Origin: Marinobacterium weihaiense
Lineage (GTDB): Bacteria > Pseudomonadota > Gammaproteobacteria > Pseudomonadales > Balneatricaceae
Assembly (NCBI RefSeq): GCF_019061305.1
Contig: NZ_JAHQZT010000011.1
Coordinates: forward strand, 35,202-99,201
Direction of reading: 5' to 3'
DNA: 64,000 bases
Both the position numbers and the translations under genes were made by a program. Position 1 is the stretch's first letter. Each line of letters opens with the position of its first letter. Of the stretch, positions 9,904-19,745 are shown piece by piece. The notes under the pieces were generated by a model. The model did no database searches. It saw only the letters and a list, made by a program, of their open reading frames with translations, and was not told where the DNA came from.

Positions 9904-12039
9904 ATGTCTGCTTCCAATCAAACCGACCAACAGACGGCCGAACAGCTCAAGGCCATGGAGCTGACGCAGCGTGACGAACACAGCGGTACAGGCCGCTTCG
10001 TCTACTGGGCCGGAGTGCTCTTTGCGCTGGCGCATATCTATTTCAATACACTGGGGACACTGTCCGAGTTGTGGGTGTCGGCCATCCATTTCTCCGGCTT
10101 TGCGCTCATCTGTGCACTGATGGTGCCGCTGTCGAAAAAGCATGCTAACGCGCGCTGGGCCATCGGTGTGGATCTGCTGATCGGGGCGGTTGCCATCGGC
10201 ACCACGCTTTACCTGATGCTGTTTGAAGATGCGCTCTATGCCCGTGGCGTGCACTTCAATACTACGGACTGGATCGTCGCCGTGGTGGCGATCCTGGTCG
10301 CACTGGAGATGACCCGGCGTACCACCGGTTGGTTCATTCCTTCCCTGATCCTGTTCTCGCTCAGTTACGTGTTCTGGTGGGGGCAGTACGTTGATGGCAT
10401 GTTCAATTTTCCGGGCCTGAGCCTGGAAACCGTACTGTATCGAAGCTATTTCTCGTCCGAAGGGATGTTTGGCTCCATTGCGCGGATCTCCTGGACCTAC
10501 GTGTTCATGTTCATTCTGTTCGGGGCTTTCCTGGTCAAGTCCGGCGCCGGTGATTTTATTATCGAACTGTCGCGCTGCGCGGCCGGTCGCATGATCGGTG
10601 GCCCCGGTTTTGTCGCGGTGCTGGGTTCTGGTCTGATGGGGTCCGTATCCGGTTCCTCCGTGGCTAATACCGTGTCCACCGGTGTGATCACCATTCCGCT
10701 GATGCGCAAGGCCGGCTTCCCGGCGCGCTTCTCCGCAGGTGTCGAGGCAGCGGCTTCAACCGGCGGTCAGCTGATGCCGCCGGTCATGGGGGCGGGGGCG
10801 TTCATCATGGCGTCCTATACCCAGATTCCCTATGTTGAAATCATTGCCATCGCTGCCCTGCCGGCACTGCTGTATTTTCTGTCGGTCGGCTTTTATGTTC
10901 GCGTGGAAGCGCGTCGCAGCCACGCCCATGCCGTAGAAATGGACGTGCGCCCGATCAAAGACGTATTGAAAGAGGGTTGGCACTGCCTGCTGCCGCTGGT
11001 GGTATTGGTATCGCTGCTGATCTATGGCTTCACGCCCACCTACGCAGCCGGCATCTCCATTATCTCCGTGGTGCTGGCCTCCTGGCTGTCACCGAAGAAA
11101 ATGGGTGTGCGCGATATTCTGGATGCGCTGGCACAGGGGTCGCGCAACATGGCTACTACTGCGATGCTGCTGGTGGCTGTCGGCCTGGTGGTGAACGTGG
11201 TGGCGATGACCGGCATCGGTAATACCTTCTCGCTGATGGTTACCGACTGGGCCGGCGGCAGCCTGCTGATCACTCTGGTGCTGGTAGCAATTGCATCGCT
11301 GGTACTGGGCATGGGTCTGCCGGTCACCGCGGCTTACATTGTCCTGGCGACCCTGTCGGCTCCGGCGCTGTACAGCCTGATGGCCGAACGTGAATTGCTG
11401 GAGTTGATGATCAACGGCAACCTGCCGGAAACGGCCCGTGCCATCTTCATGCTGGTTGACCCCAACAGCCTGACGGCGCTGGCTGCACCCATGAGCGAAA
11501 CGCAGGCGGCCAATCTGCTGGCCCAGGTGCCAGCAGACTTCAAGGGACAGTTGCTGGATATGGCGATCGACGCCGATCAGTTGGCCATGATCCTGCTGGC
11601 GGCCCATATGATTATTTTCTGGCTGTCTCAGGACTCGAACGTCACGCCGCCGGTCTGTCTGACGGCATTTGCTGCTGCGGCCATTGCCCGCACACCGCCG
11701 ATGATGACCGGTTTCACCGCCTGGAAGATTGCCAAGGGTCTCTATATCGTGCCATTGCTGTTTGCCTATACCGGCTTCATCGGCGGCAGCGCCGAGGAGG
11801 TGCTAACCATCTTCGTATTTGGCGTTCTGGGCCTGTATGCCTTTGTCGGTTTCATGGAAGGGCACCTGGAAGGGCCATTGAATATCGTGCTGCGCTTGCT
11901 TAGCGGTGCCTGTGCCGTCGGTCTGCTGTGGCCGCACGGTGAGTTGGCATACGACCTGATCGCGGCAGCGGTATTCATTGCACTATTCGTGTATAGCCGT
12001 CGCCTTGCGCCCAAAGCAACCCTGGAAGGAGCAGCATGA
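9904..12039 (+). CDS. TRAP transporter fused permease (4TM + 12TM)
   Basis: A 711-residue inner-membrane protein combining the small DctQ-like and large DctM-like TRAP subunits, as is usual for TAXI systems. About 16-18 hydrophobic segments are visible. The DctM family block GSGLMGSVSGSSVANTVSTG is followed by GQLMPPVMGAGAFIMA, and the second symmetric half contains LGMGLPVTAAYIVLATL. The ATG at 9904 has AGGA eight bases upstream. It works with the receptor encoded upstream as a sodium-driven secondary importer. The stop overlaps the start of the oxidase gene, so import and catabolism appear to be co-translated. Confidence 0.93.
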   Translation: MSASNQTDQQTAEQLKAMELTQRDEHSGTGRFVYWAGVLFALAHIYFNTLGTLSELWVSAIHFSGFALICALMVPLSKKHANARWAIGVDLLIGAVAIGTTLYLMLFEDALYARGVHFNTTDWIVAVVAILVALEMTRRTTGWFIPSLILFSLSYVFWWGQYVDGMFNFPGLSLETVLYRSYFSSEGMFGSIARISWTYVFMFILFGAFLVKSGAGDFIIELSRCAAGRMIGGPGFVAVLGSGLMGSVSGSSVANTVSTGVITIPLMRKAGFPARFSAGVEAAASTGGQLMPPVMGAGAFIMASYTQIPYVEIIAIAALPALLYFLSVGFYVRVEARRSHAHAVEMDVRPIKDVLKEGWHCLLPLVVLVSLLIYGFTPTYAAGISIISVVLASWLSPKKMGVRDILDALAQGSRNMATTAMLLVAVGLVVNVVAMTGIGNTFSLMVTDWAGGSLLITLVLVAIASLVLGMGLPVTAAYIVLATLSAPALYSLMAERELLELMINGNLPETARAIFMLVDPNSLTALAAPMSETQAANLLAQVPADFKGQLLDMAIDADQLAMILLAAHMIIFWLSQDSNVTPPVCLTAFAAAAIARTPPMMTGFTAWKIAKGLYIVPLLFAYTGFIGGSAEEVLTIFVFGVLGLYAFVGFMEGHLEGPLNIVLRLLSGACAVGLLWPHGELAYDLIAAAVFIALFVYSRRLAPKATLEGAA

Positions 12040-13244
12040 TGCACAACCAATTCGATTTTATTGTCATTGGCGGTGGCATTCTGGGGCTGTCCACGGCACG
12101 CGAGTTGCAACAGCGTTTCCCCGACAAGCGTGTGCTGGTGCTGGAAAAGGAGAGTCGCCCGGCACAGCATCAGACCGGGCATAACTCCGGCGTAATCCAC
12201 GCCGGGGTGTATTACAAGCCCGGCAGTCTCAAGGCGCGCTTTTGCAAGGAGGGTAACGCCGCCACCAAGGCGTTCTGCCGTGAACACGCCATTCCCTTCG
12301 ATGAATGTGGCAAGCTACTGGTGGCCACCAACGCACTGGAGCTTGAGCGCATGCAGGGGCTGATCGGACGCTGTGCCGAGAATGAGCTGCCGATCGAGGT
12401 GCTGGATGCCGATCAGCTCAAGGCGCGCGAGCCGAATATCACCGGCGTTGGCGGCATTTTCGTGCCGTCCACCGGTATTGTCAGCTACACCCGTATCTGC
12501 GAGAAAATGGCAGAGCTGGTGGTTGCTGATGGGGGAGAGGTGCGTTACAACGCCGAGGTGCTGCACATTCGTGAGCAGCTGGAAGGGGTTGAAGTCGAAA
12601 CCGAGCTGGAACGCTTTGACGGCGATTTCATGATCGCCTGCGCCGGCCTGATGTCGGATCGGATCGTGCGCATGCTAGGCCAGACGCCGGATTTCAAGAT
12701 TATCCCGTTCCGAGGCGAATACTTCTTGCTGCCGCCGCAGCACAACCGGATCGTCAATCACCTTATTTATCCCATTCCGGACCCGGACCTGCCGTTTCTG
12801 GGTGTGCATTTGACGCGCATGATCGATGGTACGGTGACGGTGGGCCCCAATGCGGTGCTGGCCTTCAAGCGGGAAGGGTATCGCAAGACTGATATCAGCC
12901 TGAAGGACACCGTCGAAATGTTGACCTATCCGGGGCTGCTGAAGATGCTGGCCAGCAACTTCAAACCGGGCATGATGGAGATGAAGAACAGCCTGTTTCG
13001 TCGCGGCTACCTGGAGCAGGTGCGCAAGTACTGTCCGCAGCTGACACTGGATGATCTTACGCCTTATCCGGCCGGTGTGCGCGCCCAGGCCGTGGCGCCG
13101 GATGGCTCCCTGGTGGATGATTTCTTGTTCGTGAATACGGAGCGCTCGCTGGTGGTGTGCAATGCACCCTCACCGGCGGCCACATCGGCGATTCCGATCG
13201 GCGCCCATATTGTGGACCAGGTGGCGCAACGCGGTCTGGGCTGA
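12036..13244 (+). CDS. lhgO: L-2-hydroxyglutarate oxidase
   Basis: An FAD-dependent membrane-associated enzyme of the DAO superfamily. It oxidises L-2-hydroxyglutarate to 2-oxoglutarate and feeds electrons to quinone. The N-terminal dinucleotide-binding motif IVIGGGILGLSTAREL is followed by the family-specific HQTGHNSGVIHAGVYYKPGS. The length of 402 residues is close to E. coli LhgO (422). The gene starts within the stop of the TRAP permease (ATGATG), with GGAAGGAGC just upstream. In E. coli lhgO follows glaH in glutarate catabolism. Here it follows an importer, suggesting use of exogenous hydroxyglutarate or a related acid. Confidence 0.92.
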   Translation: MMHNQFDFIVIGGGILGLSTARELQQRFPDKRVLVLEKESRPAQHQTGHNSGVIHAGVYYKPGSLKARFCKEGNAATKAFCREHAIPFDECGKLLVATNALELERMQGLIGRCAENELPIEVLDADQLKAREPNITGVGGIFVPSTGIVSYTRICEKMAELVVADGGEVRYNAEVLHIREQLEGVEVETELERFDGDFMIACAGLMSDRIVRMLGQTPDFKIIPFRGEYFLLPPQHNRIVNHLIYPIPDPDLPFLGVHLTRMIDGTVTVGPNAVLAFKREGYRKTDISLKDTVEMLTYPGLLKMLASNFKPGMMEMKNSLFRRGYLEQVRKYCPQLTLDDLTPYPAGVRAQAVAPDGSLVDDFLFVNTERSLVVCNAPSPAATSAIPIGAHIVDQVAQRGLG

Positions 13245-13511
13245 GACAGCCGCTGCGGAAATACAGCCGGGCTGGGTGCAAACCCTGACACCTGTCAATT
13301 CTGCCACGGTGAACGGGTGTGCATAATGGCATGTCAATGTTGCGATCTTGTCGTGAATGAGTGTTAATGGATTGTCTTTAAACACTTGTCAACGCATCGC
13401 CAAATCGGCTTAGGCAGTATTTCCGGTATGGGTAAACTCCGTTTGCATTCCCCCGGCCAGGTGTCACAGGCACCTGGTCGCATTTGGTTGGACCCGATTT
13501 CATGCACACGC

Positions 13512-16500
13512 ATGCCGAGCAAGGGCAAGGTCCCGGGCCTGAGGTGGCTAAGGCCTGTTCGCCTGCTGGCGATGGCCGCGTTGTTGCTGACGGGGGCGGT
13601 GTCACCGGCGCTTGCCAGCAATAATGTGTTGGATCAAGCGCCGTCCTTTGCCACGATCTTTGAAGGCTTCGATGTTCCGCTTCTGATCATTGATCCAAAA
13701 GACGGCCGCATTGTTCAAGCTAACACCGCCTCGGCCGGGTTCTACGGCTACTCGGTGTCGCAGCTGCAGCGCATGCATATTCAGGACATCAATACCTTCA
13801 CGGCAGAACAGGTGGCGGCTGAACGTCAACTGGCGCAGGTGGAAGGGCGCAACTATTTCATCTTTCGTCATCAGTTGGCAAACGGCGAGCTGCGCACCGT
13901 TGAGGTGCAATCGCGCCCCTATGTGTTCGGTAACCGCAGGCTACTGTTGTCCCAAGTCCACGATATCTCCGGTCAGCGCCAGGGTGAGCAGGGGTTATGG
14001 CACTACCAGAACCGACTGGAACAGATGGTGGACCAGCAGGTGGGTGAGATCGAGCGCACGCAGCAGTTTCAGGTCTGGATACTGGGTGGGGCCACCCTGA
14101 CCCAAGCGTTGGTGATTGCGCTGCTGGTGCGCAATATACGCCGCCGCCGTCAGTTGGAGCGCGAACGCACGCAGCACAATAAGGCGCTGCAGCTGAGCCG
14201 CATCCGACTGCAAGATGCTCAGCGTATTGCACATATCGGCAGCTGGGAATTGGATCACCAGCACTACAGCTGGTCCTGTACCGAAGAGATGAACCGTATC
14301 CTGGGCTTCTCGGCGGATGCGGCGGATATTTCCTACCGCAAGGCGCTGAGCCGCATCCACCCGGATGATTGCAACCGAGTATCACGGCAGTTCGCTCGCT
14401 CGCTGGAGGCACGTGATTCGTACGATATCCGGCACCGCCTACTGTTGCCGAATGGGCAGGTCAAGCATGTACATGTATTGGCCGAGCATCAGTATGACGA
14501 GGCGGGCGCTGCCCGGATGACCGTGGGGACCGTTCAGGACATTACGGCCAAACACCTGACGGATGCCGCCCTACAGGCGCTGGCGACCGAGTTTGCGACG
14601 TTGTCAGGACGTGATTTCTACCGTGCGGTTTGCCGCCATTTGATCGAATCACTGGGGCTTGAGTACGCCTTCGTGGGACGGATGGAAGACAACGGCGAGC
14701 AGGTGGAGGTGCTGGGTGGCTGGACCACATCGGGTGCTATGGCGCCGTTCAGCTATCACCTTGCAGGCACGCCTTGTGCCGAGCTGGTAGAACACGGTCA
14801 CTGCATCTATCAGCAGGGCATTCAGGAGCTGTATCCGGATGATGGGCTGTTGGTTGATATGGGGGTAAATGCCTATATTGGCAGCGTGCTGTGTGATAAG
14901 CGACAGCAGCCCATCGGCGTGCTGGTGGCGCTGGGGCAGCAGCCGCTGTATCAGACCGCACTGGCACGCGGGCTATTGCAGCTGTTTGTGGATCGGGTCA
15001 GTGCCGAGATGCAACGGACCCGGGCTGAGGAGATGATCGATCAGATCGACCGCTACCGCCAGATTGTACTGCGCTTTTCCAGTCGCTTTATCAACCTGCC
15101 GTTGGATGAGGTGGACGGGGCCATCGAGTCGGCGATGCAGGAGATTAGCCAGTTCATTGGTGCCGACCGCTGTTATCTGTTCGATTACGATCATGATCAG
15201 GGCATGGCGATGATCACGCACCAGTGGTGTCGCACGGACCGCAATCTGGTGGTGCAAAGCGAGCCCACGGCGCTGGATGTGTTTGCGGACTGGGCGGTGC
15301 GCTTGAATGCCGGTGAGCCGGTCATCATTGATGATGTTGATGAATTGCCGCCCTCCAAGCTGTCGACACATCTGCAACGGCTGTCGGTCAAGAGCCTGCT
15401 CGATATTCCGTTGATGATGAACGGTCGCTGCGTGGGTGTGATCGGGGTTGACTCATCCGCACAGACTCACCACTTTGGTCCGCAAACAGCCGAGATGCTG
15501 AGCCTGTTTGCCGATCTGCTGGTCAGCCTGCGTCAACGGCGCGACAATGAAAGCCAGCTGCGTCTGTCCGCCAGCGTGTTTGCCCATGCCAACGAGGGCA
15601 TCATGATCATGGACCTGGAAGGCAACATCATCAGTGTCAATGATGCCTTCACGCGTACCACCGGGTATCCGGCGGACGAGGTGTTGGGGCGTAATGCAGC
15701 CTTGCTCAACAGCGAAGGTGATCTCAGTCACCAGGTGCAATGGCAGGCATTGCAGCGTGATGGCCATTGGAGCGGGGAGGTCTGGAACCGGCACAAGGAA
15801 GGTGATTTCTATGCCGTGCTGCAGAAAATCAATGCCTTTGATGATGAGCGCGGCCAGCGCAAGGGTTATGTCTGTTTGCTATCTGACATCACGACCCTCA
15901 AGCACCAGCAGCGCCAGCTGGAGCGAATCGCGCACTACGATGCCCTGACCGGATTGCCTAATCGAACCCTACTGGCCGATCGCATGCAGCAGGCCATGGT
16001 GCAGGCCAGTCGCCACCGCACCAGCATCGCCATCCTGTTCATTGACTTGGACGGTTTTAAGGCCATCAACGACAGTTACAGCCATGCAGTCGGTGATCGT
16101 CTTCTGGTGCAGGTTGCGCGGCGGATGCAGCAGGGCCTGCGTGAGCAGGATACCTTGGCACGGCTGGGCGGCGACGAATTCGTCGCCGTGCTGATGGATC
16201 TCGAACACCGTGATGCCAGCCTGTCGGTGGTCGAACGTCTGCGCCAGGCCGCAGCCGATCCGGTGCTGATCGATGGGCGTGAGCTGTCCGTCTCGGCCAG
16301 TATCGGTGTTGCCTTCTATCCACAGCAGGAGGTTCTGGATGCGGATCAACTGCTGCGCCAAGCGGACCAAGCGATGTACCAGGCCAAGCAGTCGGGCAAA
16401 AACCGCTATCACCTGTTCGATGTTGAGCGAGACCTGGCAGTGCGTCATCATCATGACCACCTGGAGCGCGTGCGCCATGGTCTCGAGCGGCACGAGTTCG

Positions 16501-17249
16501 TCCTGCACTATCAGCCCAAAGTGAACATGCGCACCGGGCAAGTGGTTGGCTGTGAGGCGCTGATTCGTTGGCAGCACCCGGCTGAAGGCCTGCTGCCACC
16601 GGCTGCTTTTCTGCCCCATATCGAAAACCATCCGTTGTCGGCGGCGCTGGGGGACTGGGTGTTGCGGACCGCCATGGACCAGGCAGCGCACTGGCGCATC
16701 CGGGGGCTGTGCCTGCCGGTCAGCATCAATATCGACGCCATACACCTGCAGCAGAGTGATTTTGTCGAACGGTTGCGGCATGAGCTGGCGCAGCGTCCGG
16801 CACTTCAACCGGGCGATATCGAGCTGGAAATACTGGAAACCACGGCGCTGGAAGATGTGGTGCAGGTGTCAGCGCTCATTCGCGAATGCCAGCAGCTGGG
16901 GGTTTCCTTCTCGCTGGATGATTTTGGCACCGGCTATTCATCCCTGACCTATCTCAAGCAGCTGCCGGTCGAGGTGTTGAAAATCGACCGCAGCTTTGTG
17001 CGTGACATGCTCGAAGATGAAGACGATCTGGCGATTCTGAATGGTGTCATTCGCCTGGCCGGTGCCTTCCGGCGCAAGGTCATTGCCGAGGGTGTCGAAA
17101 CGGACGCGCACGCCCGGGCCCTGCTGGAGCTGGGTTGTGACTGGGGTCAGGGGTATGCCATTGCCCGTCCCATGCCAGCAGAGGCCTTTGATGAATGGCA
17201 GGCAAACTGGCGGCAGGCCCATGAAGAGCGGTTTGCCGCACTGACCTGA
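13512..17249 (+). CDS. Multi-sensor GGDEF-EAL protein
   Basis: A large c-di-GMP turnover protein. The chosen ATG at 13512 gives a textbook signal peptide (basic n-region, then LLAMAALLLTGAVSPALA), 1245 residues in all. The frame extends to ATG 13428 or TTG 13386, and no start has a convincing ribosome site. Order: periplasmic PAS, membrane helix (WILGGATLTQALVIALLV), cytoplasmic PAS, two GAF-like regions, another PAS, GGDEF, EAL. The active-site RLGGDEF is intact, with the inhibitory-site RxxD (REQD) five residues earlier. The EAL domain keeps CEALIRW, DDFGTGYSS and IAEGVET. Either activity, or both, may therefore be live. It stands alone between lhgO and a convergent dehydrogenase gene. Confidence 0.88.
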   Translation: MPSKGKVPGLRWLRPVRLLAMAALLLTGAVSPALASNNVLDQAPSFATIFEGFDVPLLIIDPKDGRIVQANTASAGFYGYSVSQLQRMHIQDINTFTAEQVAAERQLAQVEGRNYFIFRHQLANGELRTVEVQSRPYVFGNRRLLLSQVHDISGQRQGEQGLWHYQNRLEQMVDQQVGEIERTQQFQVWILGGATLTQALVIALLVRNIRRRRQLERERTQHNKALQLSRIRLQDAQRIAHIGSWELDHQHYSWSCTEEMNRILGFSADAADISYRKALSRIHPDDCNRVSRQFARSLEARDSYDIRHRLLLPNGQVKHVHVLAEHQYDEAGAARMTVGTVQDITAKHLTDAALQALATEFATLSGRDFYRAVCRHLIESLGLEYAFVGRMEDNGEQVEVLGGWTTSGAMAPFSYHLAGTPCAELVEHGHCIYQQGIQELYPDDGLLVDMGVNAYIGSVLCDKRQQPIGVLVALGQQPLYQTALARGLLQLFVDRVSAEMQRTRAEEMIDQIDRYRQIVLRFSSRFINLPLDEVDGAIESAMQEISQFIGADRCYLFDYDHDQGMAMITHQWCRTDRNLVVQSEPTALDVFADWAVRLNAGEPVIIDDVDELPPSKLSTHLQRLSVKSLLDIPLMMNGRCVGVIGVDSSAQTHHFGPQTAEMLSLFADLLVSLRQRRDNESQLRLSASVFAHANEGIMIMDLEGNIISVNDAFTRTTGYPADEVLGRNAALLNSEGDLSHQVQWQALQRDGHWSGEVWNRHKEGDFYAVLQKINAFDDERGQRKGYVCLLSDITTLKHQQRQLERIAHYDALTGLPNRTLLADRMQQAMVQASRHRTSIAILFIDLDGFKAINDSYSHAVGDRLLVQVARRMQQGLREQDTLARLGGDEFVAVLMDLEHRDASLSVVERLRQAAADPVLIDGRELSVSASIGVAFYPQQEVLDADQLLRQADQAMYQAKQSGKNRYHLFDVERDLAVRHHHDHLERVRHGLERHEFVLHYQPKVNMRTGQVVGCEALIRWQHPAEGLLPPAAFLPHIENHPLSAALGDWVLRTAMDQAAHWRIRGLCLPVSINIDAIHLQQSDFVERLRHELAQRPALQPGDIELEILETTALEDVVQVSALIRECQQLGVSFSLDDFGTGYSSLTYLKQLPVEVLKIDRSFVRDMLEDEDDLAILNGVIRLAGAFRRKVIAEGVETDAHARALLELGCDWGQGYAIARPMPAEAFDEWQANWRQAHEERFAALT

Positions 17250-17259
17250 AACCGACGAC

Positions 17260-18210
17260 TCAGTTAACCTGGCGCACCGGCTGGCCCTGCTGCCAGCTGC
17301 GTATGTTGTCGGCGGTCTGGGTGATAATGGTCTGCCGGGCTTGGACACTGCCCCAGGCAGAATGCGGAGTCACGATCAGGTTGGGAATACCGGCATCCAG
17401 CAGGATGTTGCCGTGACGGGGGGGTTCCTCACTGAGCACATCCGTGGCAGCGCCGCCGAGCCTGCCGTCGCAAAGCGCCTCCTTGAGCGCGGCCTCGTTG
17501 ACGATGCCGCCGCGTGCGGTATTAATCAGGAAGGCGCCCGGTTTCATTTTGGCCAGTGCACCGGCATCAATCAGATTGCGGGTTTGCTCGGTGAGCGGGC
17601 AGTGCAGGCTGACCACATCGGACTGTGTCAGCAGCTGGTTCAGGGACACTCGACCTTCGGGTACCGCATCAGTGCCGGGGCGCGCGGCCACCAGCACGTT
17701 CATGCCGAAACAGCGTGCCAGACGCGCTACCTCCTGCCCCAAGGCACCATAGCCGATGATGCCCAGCGTACGCCCGTTCAGTTCCAGGATGGGGTAGTCC
17801 AGCAGGCAGAACGAGCTGGCCCGGTTCCAGTCACCGTTTTTAACCGCTCTGTCATAGTCCAGCAGCCGCGTATGCAGTGCCAGCATCAGCCCCAGCACGT
17901 GCTGGGCCACTGAATGTATGCCATAGCCCTGAGCATTGCAGACGCCAATGCCGTTGGCGGAGGCTGCTGCCAGGTCGATATTGTTGACCCCGGTGGCAAC
18001 CACGCAGATCAGCTTCAGGTCGCTGGCCGCGGCGATGCATTGTGCATCCAGCACGGCCTTGTTGGTAATGACGACGTCAAAGCCCGCGATGCGATCGGCC
18101 AGCTGTTCGGGGGCCGTGTGCGGGTAACAGACCAACTCGTCTACACAGTCGGAAAGTGGTGACAGATCCAGGTCATCCAGTGTCTGGGTATCAAGAAATA
18201 CGGCGCGCAT
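17260..18210 (-). CDS. D-2-hydroxyacid dehydrogenase (glycerate dehydrogenase-like)
   Basis: An NAD(P)-dependent dehydrogenase of 316 residues in the D-isomer-specific 2-hydroxyacid family. It reduces a 2-keto acid such as hydroxypyruvate or glyoxylate, or runs in reverse. The Rossmann motif is TLGIIGYGALGQEVARLA. The catalytic arginine lies in NTARGGIVNE, the glutamate in SEEPP, and the histidine in TPHSAWGS. The closest well-known relative appears to be HprA, glycerate dehydrogenase, but the exact substrate cannot be assigned. It is divergent from alaC, with the structured leader RNA described here in the 214-base gap. Confidence 0.88.
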   Translation of the reverse strand: MRAVFLDTQTLDDLDLSPLSDCVDELVCYPHTAPEQLADRIAGFDVVITNKAVLDAQCIAAASDLKLICVVATGVNNIDLAAASANGIGVCNAQGYGIHSVAQHVLGLMLALHTRLLDYDRAVKNGDWNRASSFCLLDYPILELNGRTLGIIGYGALGQEVARLARCFGMNVLVAARPGTDAVPEGRVSLNQLLTQSDVVSLHCPLTEQTRNLIDAGALAKMKPGAFLINTARGGIVNEAALKEALCDGRLGGAATDVLSEEPPRHGNILLDAGIPNLIVTPHSAWGSVQARQTIITQTADNIRSWQQGQPVRQVN

Positions 18211-18261
18211 GCTTGCTCCTTGGGGGCACGGGTTCAGGGTGACAGGGGCATTATAACCGGT

Positions 18262-18414
18262 GTGATCACGTCAGCGCGCCTGCGCCGAGTCCGCCCCTGT
18301 CGTGCGCTTGTACAGCAGGGGCTGGTGCTGCCACACGTTTGGGAGTAATCTCGAAACACGGCCATGAGCACATGGTCGGCGTCGCTCGGACGGTTCCGGG
18401 CGCTGACGTTTTTT
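18262..18414 (+). ncRNA. Candidate structured leader RNA or riboswitch-like element of alaC
   Basis: The gap before alaC folds by eye into a nested multi-branch structure. Helix P1 pairs 18268-18277 with 18400-18409 (ten perfect pairs). P2 pairs 18283-18288 with 18376-18381. Inside P2 are hairpins 18293-18299/18316-18322, 18337-18345/18350-18357 (with a small internal loop) and 18362-18366/18371-18375. T6 at 18409-18414 follows P1 directly, and the alaC GAGG ribosome site follows the T-run. A competing eight-pair hairpin, 18383-18390/18395-18402, shares three bases with P1, as in a regulatory switch. A TATAAC at 18252-18257 would place the 5' end at the base of P1, although its -35 is weak. 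I do not recognise the family. Confidence 0.5.
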
Positions 18415-18424
18415 CGAGGTTTTC

Positions 18425-19654
18425 ATGACAGACAATACCGGTGTGCGTCCCGTACGCCATTTTTCCCGTATCGATCGCCTGCCACCCTATGTATTCAACA
18501 TTACCGCCGAGTTGAAAATGGCGGCCCGTCGCCGTGGCGAAGACATCATCGATTTCAGCATGGGCAACCCGGACGGCGCCACGCCGCCGCATATCGTCGA
18601 CAAGCTCTGTGCCGTGGCGCAGCGCGACGATACACACGGTTATTCCACTTCACGCGGTATCCCGCGCCTGCGTCGTGCCATTTCGCGCTGGTACCAGGAT
18701 CGTTACGAAGTGGAAATCGATCCCGAAACCGAAGCCATCGTTACCATCGGTTCCAAGGAAGGGCTGGCGCATCTGATGCTGGCGACCCTGGATCATGGCG
18801 ATACCGTGCTGGTGCCGAACCCGAGTTACCCGATCCATATCTACGGTGCCGTGATTGCCGGTGCCCAGGTACGCTCGGTACCGTTGATTCCGGGCGTGGA
18901 TTTCTTTGTCGAGCTGGAGCGGGCGATCCGCGAGGCCATTCCCAAGCCGAAAATGATCATCATCGGGTTTCCGTCCAACCCCACGGCCCAGTGTGTCGAG
19001 CTGGATTTCTTCGAGCGCGTGGTAGCGCTGGCCAAGCAGCACGACATCATCGTGGTACATGACCTGGCCTACGCCGATATCGTGTATGACGGCTGGAAGG
19101 CGCCCTCAATCATGCAGGTGCCGGGCGCCAAGGATGTAGCGGTGGAATTTTTCACGCTCTCCAAGAGCTATAACATGGCGGGCTGGCGCATCGGCTTCAT
19201 GGTCGGCAACCCCGAATTGGTGCATGCACTGGCGCGGATCAAGAGTTACCACGATTACGGTACCTTTACCCCACTGCAAGTCGCGGCGATCGCCGCACTG
19301 GAAGGTGATCAGCAGTGCGTGCGCGATATCGCCGAGCAGTACCGGCAGCGCCGCAACGTGTTGGTGAAGGGCCTGCACGAGGCTGGCTGGATGGTTGATA
19401 ATCCCAAGGCTTCGATGTATGTCTGGGCCAAAATTCCCGATGCCTATGCCGAGCTGGGGTCGCTGGAGTTTGCCAAGAAACTGCTGGCTGAAGCCAAGGT
19501 GTGTGTTTCACCCGGCATCGGTTTCGGTGACTATGGCGATGACTACGTGCGCTTTGCCTTGATCGAGAACAAGGACCGCATCCGCCAGGCGGTGCGAGGC
19601 ATCAAGTCCATGTTCCGGCAGGATGGGTTGCTGCCGGTTACCGGCAAGGCGTGA
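18425..19654 (+). CDS. alaC: Alanine transaminase (AlaC type)
   Basis: A PLP-dependent class I/II aminotransferase of 409 residues. It interconverts pyruvate plus glutamate with alanine plus 2-oxoglutarate. The N-terminal block [10 protein letters not shown] is diagnostic of AlaC/YfdZ proteins. The PLP lysine is in [16 protein letters not shown], with [12 protein letters not shown] and PSNPTAQ also present. The ATG at 18425 has GAGG five bases upstream, immediately after the T-run of the structured leader, so expression is plausibly controlled by that RNA. A strong terminator follows. Confidence 0.92.
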   Translation: MTDNTGVRPVRHFSRIDRLPPYVFNITAELKMAARRRGEDIIDFSMGNPDGATPPHIVDKLCAVAQRDDTHGYSTSRGIPRLRRAISRWYQDRYEVEIDPETEAIVTIGSKEGLAHLMLATLDHGDTVLVPNPSYPIHIYGAVIAGAQVRSVPLIPGVDFFVELERAIREAIPKPKMIIIGFPSNPTAQCVELDFFERVVALAKQHDIIVVHDLAYADIVYDGWKAPSIMQVPGAKDVAVEFFTLSKSYNMAGWRIGFMVGNPELVHALARIKSYHDYGTFTPLQVAAIAALEGDQQCVRDIAEQYRQRRNVLVKGLHEAGWMVDNPKASMYVWAKIPDAYAELGSLEFAKKLLAEAKVCVSPGIGFGDYGDDYVRFALIENKDRIRQAVRGIKSMFRQDGLLPVTGKA

Positions 19655-19664
19655 TATTCGTAAT

Positions 19665-19693
19665 AAAAAACCGCTGCCTGACAGCGGTTTTTT
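19665..19693 (+). terminator. Rho-independent terminator after alaC
   Basis: CCGCTG (19671-19676) pairs with CAGCGG (19682-19687), flanked by A6 and T6. The symmetric A and T runs allow function in both directions. It rules out a start of the next gene inside alaC. Confidence 0.92.
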
Positions 19694-19745
19694 GTGTCAG
19701 GCTATTGTCATTCAGAGAATAGTCGCAAAAGGTGCATGCCCGGTG

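Noticed and set aside
18364..19062. 232-codon plus-strand frame overlapping the alaC leader and alaC
   Set aside because: It is out of frame with alaC, which has strong family motifs; the upstream part is better explained by RNA structure.
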